NCBI GenBank assembly: GCA_963579925.1
Contig: CAUZJA010000062.1
Coordinates: forward strand, 1-13,222
Origin: UBA1151 sp963579925
GTDB lineage: Bacteria > Chloroflexota > Dehalococcoidia > Lucifugimonadales > Lucifugimonadaceae
DNA length: 13,222 nucleotides
Direction: 5' to 3'
Below the pieces are notes generated by a model, which was not told the DNA's origin, ran no database searches, and saw only the letters and a list, made by a program, of their open reading frames with translations. Shown here in pieces: positions 7,172 through 13,222 of the stretch; positions within the stretch are counted from its first letter, which is position 1, and each line of letters starts with the position of its first letter. The position numbers were made by a program, and so were the translations under genes.

Positions 7172-8148
7172 ATGCCTTCTGAGCGTGTACAGCGGCGAAT
7201 TGACAGACTCCTCGGCGAAGCTGAGGAAGCGGCGGACCAGAGTGACGGGCCCGGGGTACGCGAACGCGCCAATCGCGTCCTCGTAGCCGATCCAGACAAC
7301 GAAGATGCACGCGTGTTTTTGGAAATGGCGGATGCTGGCGGTGATGCACCGCCTCTGCTCACATCGATGGGGGACGCGGGTCGCCATCCAGAGGCTTTCG
7401 AAGGATCGGCTGCTACCCCCTCGCCCCTTGGGGGAGAGGGCCAGGGTGAGGGGTTGCCTTCATCCTTCGCCAAGGGCCGCTATGAAGTGAAGAGCCTGGT
7501 GGGTGAAGGCGGCAAGAAGAAGGTCTATCTGGCGCATGACACCACACTGGACCGCGACGTCGCGTTTGGGCTGATCAAGGCTGAGGGGCTCGACTCCGAT
7601 TCGCGTCAGCGCATCATCCGCGAGGCGCAGGCGATGGCGCGCCTTGGCGACAACCCCAAGATCATGCCGATATTCGACCTGGGAGAAGAGGACGGTCAGC
7701 CGTTCATGGTTGGCCCGCTCATTGGCGGTGGCGATGTTGAGGCGCTGATAAACGACGCCGAAGACGGAAAGCTGCCGCTGGAAGACGCGCTGCGCATCAC
7801 CACGGAAATCCTGCGCGGATTCGAGTTCGCTCACTCCAAAGGCATCATTCATCGCGACCTGAAGCCCGGCAACGTCTGGCTCACAGATGACGGCACCGTT
7901 CGCATCGGTGACTTTGGCCTCGCCACTTCTCTCGATCGATCGCGTCTCACACAAGAGACAACGGCATACGCCCAGAGGTCGGTTGGACGTGTTTCGATTA
8001 CTCAGAGTTGCTGTTGGAGCGCGCCGAATCAGGCGATGCTGATCGCGTCACTGAACTCCAAAACGAAGCCATCGCCATCGCCACCGAACTCGGCATGAAG
8101 CCGCTATTGGAGCGTGTGCTGGCACAGCGCGGGATGTTGAAGGCGTAA
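7172..8148 (+). pseudogene. serine/threonine protein kinase gene with large internal deletion
   Basis: The ATG at 7172 opens MPSERVQRRIDRLLGEAEEA, a helical TPR-like lead (about 1-60). A low-complexity linker follows, then a kinase domain from about 104: glycine loop VGEGGKKKVYLA (110-121), probable ATP-binding Lys136, catalytic HRDLKPGN (227-234) and DFG (247-249). The kinase pattern stops after LTQE (residue 262, base 7957): the activation segment, APE motif and C-lobe are absent. From about 7963 to 8148 the next frame over encodes GIRPEVGWTCFDYSELLLER through ELGMKPLLERVLAQRG and a stop. This is the C-terminal tail typical of long TPR-bearing kinase/cyclase-like signalling proteins. The original frame instead runs on to a spurious stop at 8098. 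I infer deletion of the middle (kinase C-lobe, probable ATPase/TPR region), leaving a non-functional kinase. A nearby GTG at 7124 is a less likely start. Confidence 0.82.
7416..7453 (+). repeat. GC-rich palindromic repeat inside the kinase linker
   Basis: CCCTCGCCCC and GGGGAGAGGG form an imperfect stem-loop around TT(G), followed by a CCAGGGTGAGGGG arm. The element is read in frame as TPSPLGGEGQGEG between the N-terminal helical part and the kinase domain. Its base composition is unlike the flanking coding sequence. It resembles the dispersed palindromic C/G-rich repeats found in many bacterial genomes, though its copy number here cannot be known from one window. Confidence 0.5.
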
Positions 8149-8158
8149 ACCAACCGCC

Positions 8159-8166
8159 GGAAGAGG
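8159..8166 (+). promoter_or_regulatory. Shine-Dalgarno site for the DinB-family gene
   Basis: GGAAGAGG lies just before the ATG at 8171 and has the purine content of a strong ribosome binding site. It supports 8171 as the original start even though the frame from that ATG is broken downstream. Confidence 0.6.
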
Positions 8167-8170
8167 AATC

Positions 8171-8682
8171 ATGGAATCGAGTGACCTGTTACCGACGTTT
8201 ACGGGCATATCAAAAGAATCGTCCATCAGGCGGTTGAAGATCTCGATAGCACTCAGCTGGCGTGGCGCCCCGAAGACGGAGCGAACTCCATCGCATGGCT
8301 AGTGTGGCATTTGACGCGGATTCAGGATGGCCATCTTGTGACGACCACCGGCCTCGAAGAGGCGTGGCTGTCCGATGGCTGGGCAGCGCGGTTCGGTAAG
8401 GATGCGGATAAGGCGATCAACGGGCAGGGTGATGGGCCGGATGATGTGGCGGCGCTTCAGGCAGACGCTGACACGCTGCTTGGCTACCACCACTTCGTGC
8501 ATCGCCGAACGGCGAACTACCTCGCCAACATGCATTCCGATGACCTTGAGCGGATCATCGACACGTCGTACGACCCGCCGGTGAAGGCGGGCATCAGGCT
8601 GGTGAGTATCATCCAGGATAACATGCAGCACGCCGGACAGGCGCGCTACATGCGCGGGATCATCGACCGCACGTTCAGCTAA
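8171..8682 (+). CDS. DinB/DUF664-family protein, frameshifted near the N-terminus
   Basis: Two frames together give a DinB-like four-helix protein. The ATG at 8171 encodes MESSDLLPTF. From 8200 the next frame encodes YGHIKRIVHQAVEDL, LAWRPEDGANSIAWLVWHLTR and continues to the stop at 8682. Adding one T to the TTT run at 8198-8200 restores a continuous protein of about 170 residues, the usual length of the family. The pattern SIAWLVWHLTRIQD, the mid-protein YHHFVHRR and the late NMQHAGQARY supply the His residues that bind metal in this fold. Members include mycothiol- or bacillithiol-dependent transferases and many of unknown function. The first ATG in the long frame (8302) would lose the first helix, so it is not the natural start. 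As written the gene is broken, either by mutation or by a base-calling error. Its end overlaps the convergent enolase gene by 8 bp. Confidence 0.75.
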
Positions 8683-9871
8683 TCACCGTCTCCAGCGTTG
8701 AATGCCGTTGGGCGTAGAGGTCCTGGTTCACTGTGAGCGATAGGCCCGGCGTGTCAGGCACTTTGATTCGGCCATTCGAGAACTTGTAGCCGCTGTAGTC
8801 GTAGACGTCGAAGTCCAGCGTTGAGTCTTCGGCAACCGTGAAGCGCTCCGTCACCGCGCCGAAGTGCACGACACCAGAGAGGCCGATGCGTGCGGCGTTG
8901 TAGTTGTGCGGGCAGATCTTGGTGGCGTATCCGGCCTCTTCAATGTCCATCACCAGTTGCCGGTACGGCCAGAAGCCCATGTGCAGCATGTCCGGCTGGA
9001 TGCCATCCAGCAGGCCTTCTTCCATCATTTGCCAGTAGATCGTCTGGCGACCCTGGTGGGTCTCGCCATCCACGATCATCGTTTCTGGAGAGTACTTGTC
9101 GCGCCAGTCTTTGAACTTCCGGTAGCCCGCGAGCTCTTCCGTGATCATCTCCTCCATCCAAAAGGTCTTTGCGGGGCCGACCTCTCGGACAAAACTCTCC
9201 AGAAGATCGAGCCGTCCGTCATAGCCGTTGTTGGCGTCGACTAGGATCTTGATATCCGGGCCAACGGCGTCTCGGGTGGCTAGCACCACATCGATATCGC
9301 GCCTGAGGCCCGCCTCTGGCTCAAACCACTTGCCCGGTCGGCCGAGTTTCAACTTGAGCGCGGTCCAGCCTTTCTCGACTGCCTGTTTCGCCTCGGTTGC
9401 GACTGCGCCTGCGCCGTCTGTGGGGTGGACCATGTCTTGGAAGTAGAGGCTGGAGTCGTACGGCTCAACTTCGTCGCGAACCTTGTCGCCAAGCAACTTG
9501 TACGCCGGGATGCCAAGTGCCTGCCCCATGAGGTCAAACAGCGCGTAGCTGACGAATCCGTTGTCCAGCATGTACTGCTGCCAGCGCGGTTGGATGCCGG
9601 TGACTCGCTCGCCGCTCATGATGTGGATTTCGAAAATATCTCGCCCAATGAGCTGCTGGAGTGTCGTTTTCAAGGCCAACATGGATGACTTGTTCATGAA
9701 CGGGCGGGCGTTGGTGATACCAATGAGCCCGGAGTCCGTCTTGATCTGCGTCAGCCACTCGCGCTGGTTGTAGCCGTACAGATCGCCCTTGGAGTTGCGG
9801 CCAACCTGGCGGCCAAACGACGATTCGATGGGGGCGACACGAATTTCTGTGATGATCTGCTTATCGGGCAC
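8675..9871 (-). CDS. mandelate racemase/muconate lactonizing enzyme family protein (second copy)
   Basis: This is a 398-residue, complete enolase-superfamily protein. It should abstract a proton alpha to a carboxylate on a Mg2+-bound acid, commonly leading to sugar-acid dehydration or racemisation. The capping domain is at about 1-135 and the barrel at about 136-375. Barrel residues follow the MR subgroup: Lys173-x-Lys175 (LKLKLG), metal ligands Asp212 (VDANNG), Glu240 (WMEE) and Glu270 (DGE), an Asp294/His322 pair (QPD, CPHN), and a late Glu348. The start is GTG at 9871, inside the end of the preceding gene, with coding regions overlapping by 11 bp, so translational coupling is likely. It resembles that neighbour along its length (FMN, YFQD, NxGYDGRLDLLE, PHN). 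The substrate cannot be told from sequence. Confidence 0.9.
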   Translation of the reverse strand: MPDKQIITEIRVAPIESSFGRQVGRNSKGDLYGYNQREWLTQIKTDSGLIGITNARPFMNKSSMLALKTTLQQLIGRDIFEIHIMSGERVTGIQPRWQQYMLDNGFVSYALFDLMGQALGIPAYKLLGDKVRDEVEPYDSSLYFQDMVHPTDGAGAVATEAKQAVEKGWTALKLKLGRPGKWFEPEAGLRRDIDVVLATRDAVGPDIKILVDANNGYDGRLDLLESFVREVGPAKTFWMEEMITEELAGYRKFKDWRDKYSPETMIVDGETHQGRQTIYWQMMEEGLLDGIQPDMLHMGFWPYRQLVMDIEEAGYATKICPHNYNAARIGLSGVVHFGAVTERFTVAEDSTLDFDVYDYSGYKFSNGRIKVPDTPGLSLTVNQDLYAQRHSTLETVIS

Positions 9872-11093
9872 TTACAACCGCCTCGTGCTTTGCGTGGTCT
9901 CGCGCCCACGCCTCTTCATTGATACCCAGACCAATGCCAGTGAAGTCGCCTACTATGTGTTTTCCGTCCTTGAACGTGAAGCCGTCGCTTGTGTACGTAT
10001 GGTCGTGCTGGCGCTCGTCTTCAAACGATATGAACGTCTTTGAAACCGATCCGAAGAGTGGCCCCAACACCGAGCCATACCGGCCGTTTCCGAAGTTGTG
10101 TGGGACCGATCGAACGTCGGTTCCTGCCAGTTCCCGTTCTATCTGCATCCAGCCCAGCAGGCCGTGGGTCACGATGTCTGGCTGGTAGCCGTCGATCAAC
10201 TCCTGGTCGATCAGGTCCTGGAACTCGGGCGAAATGGGATTCCGATCGACTTCGCCGCAGACGATGAGCGCGTTGGGCGCGTACTTTGCCCGGAATTCCT
10301 GGATCTGCTTGTAATCGTCGACATCTGCGTTGACCATCTCTTCGAACCAGAAGACGTTGGCGTCAGAAGTCTGCCGGAAGAACTCTTCCAGCAGATCCAG
10401 TCTGCCATCGTACCCAAAGTTGGCGTCCGTCATGAGGTCGAAGTCTGGGCCGACCGCTCCGCGAATAGCGTTCACTACGTCAGCATCCCGCTGCATTCCA
10501 TCTTCGGGCAGCATCCACCGACCGCCTCGGCCGGTCTTGATCTTCATCTGTCGGTAGCCAGCCGCTTTGGCCTCGGCAGCTTCCTCTGCGCACTTTGCAG
10601 CGCCCTTTTCAGGGTCAAGGAAGTCCTGGAAATACATGGTGGTGTCGTATGCAGGAATCTCGCTGCGTACGCGCCCGCCAAGTAACTCGATTGCCGAGAC
10701 ATTGGTTTCATGGCCAACAAGGTCAAATGCAGCGTTGGATAACCACGGGTGATCGCGATAGAGGCTTGCTGTGCCGCTTCCGGGGCCTGATACCACTCCA
10801 CCGTTGACCGACAGCAAATCGTCCACGCTCACTCCGACAACTCGGTCCTGCAGCATCTCAAGCAGCGAGCCAAATGAGTTGCCGGGGGCGTTCATGAACC
10901 GATTGGCCAGAGTTAGCCCCTCGTGGCCTGAGTCGCTCTTGAGCCGGACGAGCCACTCTGACCTGCAGAGGCCAATGTTGTCAGCGTAGGCGTTCTTGCC
11001 GACCTCTTTCCGGAACCAGACCGGGATGTGGGTGACAGACGCGCTGGTGATCGTTGATGCCAAGTCGAACTCCGATGATCCATGTGTGGGCAC
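9861..11093 (-). CDS. mandelate racemase/muconate lactonizing enzyme family protein (first copy)
   Basis: This 410-residue enolase-superfamily protein is a paralog of the gene that follows it. The visible catalytic set is Lys184-x-Lys186 (MKIKTG), metal ligands Asp223 (TDANFG), Glu251 (WFEE) and Glu281 (CGE), Asp306/His332 (QPD, VPHN) and late Glu358. This is the same MR-subgroup arrangement as its partner. It differs around the third metal ligand (CGEVDRNP against DGETHQGR) and in the capping-domain loops (about 30-110), which set specificity, so the two probably act on different or successive substrates. The start appears to be GTG at 11093. No strong ribosome binding site is seen, and an ATG at 11100 is out of frame, so the start is less sure than the family. 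It lies about 38 bp after the restored stop of the CARDB gene, consistent with co-transcription. Confidence 0.9.
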   Translation of the reverse strand: MPTHGSSEFDLASTITSASVTHIPVWFRKEVGKNAYADNIGLCRSEWLVRLKSDSGHEGLTLANRFMNAPGNSFGSLLEMLQDRVVGVSVDDLLSVNGGVVSGPGSGTASLYRDHPWLSNAAFDLVGHETNVSAIELLGGRVRSEIPAYDTTMYFQDFLDPEKGAAKCAEEAAEAKAAGYRQMKIKTGRGGRWMLPEDGMQRDADVVNAIRGAVGPDFDLMTDANFGYDGRLDLLEEFFRQTSDANVFWFEEMVNADVDDYKQIQEFRAKYAPNALIVCGEVDRNPISPEFQDLIDQELIDGYQPDIVTHGLLGWMQIERELAGTDVRSVPHNFGNGRYGSVLGPLFGSVSKTFISFEDERQHDHTYTSDGFTFKDGKHIVGDFTGIGLGINEEAWARDHAKHEAVVSAR

Positions 11094-11131
11094 AGATCAT
11101 AGCGCGAAATGGAACTGAAAAGTTTGACGGT

Positions 11132-13222
11132 CTACGCTTGAAGGTCATCGACCAGCACTTCTGCGGTGTTGTCCAGGTCGTTGATCTCAACCTGATCTGG
11201 AGTTTCAATGGTCACCACCAGCCGGTCGCCAGCCACCGGGAGGTACTTCGTTCACCCGTGGTGTTGGCTCCGGACTCCAATGACGATATCACCACAACGG
11301 CCAGTGCTGTGGACCCGCCAGCGGCGTGAAAAATTGTCACGTGGGCGTTCAGATCCAACGCCCGGCCCGGGCCGTTATTGGCAATTAACCATCGGAAGGA
11401 GGTTTCTTCGACGAAGTCGACGGGCACTCCTACGGTCAGAGACTCAATGTTGATATCGTGAGTCATCACATCGAGTACTGATACCTCGACGCTGTTGTTC
11501 TCTTCGTCTGCTTCTAACACTTTTGAAGTTGAATCCACCCTGAAACTGAGCGATTGACCGTCCGCAGAGTCGACATCCAGAGAGACTGTGACGCTGCCTC
11601 CCCGGGTCACTGGCGCGACACGAGTAGTCGAGAGTTCTTCCCCTGTCACGACATCAAACATGCCGATGTCCGCGTAGCGCGACACATCACCGGAGCCAGA
11701 GTTCTCTATATCGATGCGATAGGTGAAGGCCTCACCGGCATCGATATTCATCCGATTTGACGTGATGCTGACGATCCGGAGTTCAGGGAGCATGCGCTCA
11801 TGAGTGGCGAATTCTAGGATGTTGTCGGACTCCGATATCTCCAGAGCGCCGGAGTTATCGATGACGAACCTGAGACTCTCTTCAGCCGCCGCTATTCGTT
11901 TGAACGACCCTTTGAGGGTCTCGCCAATCTCCAGTCCATTGCTGGAAGCCTGAAACACCACGGTGGACGTAGTCGTGAGATCCATTGAGGCGAACACCGT
12001 GAGATCAAAGCTCTGTGAGTTGCCGGGGCCGCGATTTAGGATGGAGTAGGTCCACTCAACGTTGTCGCCTGGTTCCGGAAACTCAGGGTTGGACGTGACG
12101 CCGTCTACTATGAGATTTGGGCGAAGCGCATCGAGCCCGGGTACGTCTGCCAGCGTATTGTTTGTCTCATTGAACTCATCAATCAGGCCAGCGAAGTCGA
12201 CCCTCGCTGTGATTGATGTCTCCTCAGCAACCAGCGAGCCGAATCTGAGCTGCGCACTCTCTCCAGTTGCCAGCGTCCCGATCATAAATGTCGTTGTTGC
12301 CGTACCCTCAACATCGCCAATCAACTCCACCTTGGCCTCGCCGTAGAAGTTGCCTGCGCCCGCGTTCGTTACCGTGAGTACCCACTCGGCCCACTGATTC
12401 GGGTAGACGGCCTCGCTTGCTGGAATGAGGCTTTCGATGATCAGCTCTGGAAGCATGATGTCACTGACAACGACCGAACCATGATTGTTGTCGTCTCGAA
12501 GGTCTGGTGAACCGCTAGGCAGGATCATGAATTCGATGATCTCATTCTTAACCGCCGGTCGACTGAACGTGATGTCGAGGGCTGCGCTGGCCGGGATGTC
12601 AGGAAACTCTAGCTCTCCGACCTTTGTCAGAGTGGTTGTGCTGATCTGACGGATGAACACGGCAAGCGTTCGGTCGGTAGCCTCTGCGGTTCCCCCGTTA
12701 AATATAGAGGCCGTCCAGTTCACGTTGGCACCCGGGCTAGCGGGATTGCTGCCCGGGACTATTTTTGACAGGATCAGGTCAGCGAATCCTTCTGATAGCA
12801 GTTCAGAGGGTAGGGTGGTGAGCAGGCCAACGGAAGCAGTGGACGACAGCTCCAGCGGCACATCGAGCATTACGAACGCCGTGGATGTGGCTTCTGCAGT
12901 CGGCTCGACGATCAGGTCAGTGGACGCGGATTCGATAGGTTCAAGGCTTGTTTCCACTGCATCAGATGGCTCCGGCTCAACCGTCGGCCGCACCGAAGAA
13001 TTGAACACGCGGGTACGAGCCGACACTGAGGCCGATACAGGAGGGGGCAGGGGATTGCATTCGATACGGCTGGCAAGCCGGTTGGCCCAATCAACAGCGT
13101 CTTCTTCGTCCCCACGTGTCGAGAGGCGACCAAACACCGAGCCCTGAGTGAAGATGATCTCGAAACTGGACTCACGCTCGATCAATAGCGCACCTGACCT
13201 GCCCCTAAGACCGTTACCACCG
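11132..13222 (-). CDS. CARDB-repeat secreted/surface-type protein, 5' partial, frameshifted near the C-terminus
   Basis: The frame is open through the right edge, so the true start lies outside; a TTG at 13185 is the first start-like codon but need not be used. Counting from 13185, residues 1-130 are an unrecognised lead and a Ser/Thr/Pro/Glu-rich linker. Five CARDB (Ig-like) repeats then begin near 135, 245, 355, 465 and 575. Each opens with a DLxI/ELxI strand (LPELIIESL, RPNLIVDGV, THDINIESL) and the complete ones close with an acidic D/E-x-N-N turn (FNETNNT, ADEENNS). In the written frame the fifth repeat breaks off at a stop at 11212. The next frame over continues as PVAGDRLVVTIETPDQVEIN, then DLDNTAEVLVDD, to a TAG at 11132, the expected end of the domain. 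One base added near the CCC run (complement of 11238-11240) joins them. CARDB proteins are usually adhesive or scaffold components; the role here is unknown. Confidence 0.8.

Noticed and set aside
8302..8682. DinB-family gene starting at 8302 as a complete small gene
   Set aside because: Family sequence continues upstream of 8302 without interruption to 8200, so this ATG is internal.
10098..10685. 195-codon + strand reading frame opposite the first enolase gene
   Set aside because: It is antisense to the metal-ligand region of a complete enolase gene and has no recognisable domain.

Overview
The window looks like an accessory stretch of a Chloroflexota genome, possibly SAR202/Dehalococcoidia-like. 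This is an inference. It rests on two adjacent mandelate-racemase-type enolase superfamily paralogs, a kinase whose N-terminal opening and TPR-type C-terminal tail recall long chloroflexotal signalling proteins, a small solitary beta-propeller protein, and large secreted repeat proteins with Pro/Thr-rich linkers. No rRNA, intact tRNA, transposase, phage gene or CRISPR array was seen.

Left block (165-5644, + strand): a zinc-dependent medium-chain dehydrogenase, then (26 bp) a secreted protein with a cohesin-like domain, a Pro/Thr linker and a C-terminal GG..C / hydrophobic / basic tail, then (33 bp) a 1037-residue secreted protein. That last protein joins a CSLREA/beta-helix region, Ig-like and carboxypeptidase-regulatory-like regions, an internal type-I-like dockerin and a clan-A-like glycosidase domain. 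A cohesin-like anchor beside a dockerin-bearing enzyme suggests a minimal surface-displayed, non-cellulosomal cohesin-dockerin pair. This is the most interesting system in the window.

Middle block (5665-8682): a GC-rich hairpin separates the left block from a convergent GNAT acetyltransferase gene (-). A divergent spacer leads to a small beta-propeller gene (+). Next come a serine/threonine kinase gene whose middle has been deleted (kinase subdomains I-VII fused out of frame to the C-terminal tail of a TPR-type protein) and a DinB-family gene with a one-base frameshift near its start.

Right block (8675-13222, - strand): a CARDB-repeat secreted or surface-type protein runs off the right edge and carries a frameshift just before its natural C-terminus. 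About 38 bp after its restored stop come two enolase superfamily genes whose coding regions overlap by 11 bp, so all three may be co-transcribed. The second enolase gene overlaps the convergent DinB gene by 8 bp.

Three of the ten genes are broken. In two of them adding a single base next to a short homopolymer restores the family-like protein, so sequencing or assembly indels must be weighed against real decay. The kinase deletion cannot be explained that way.
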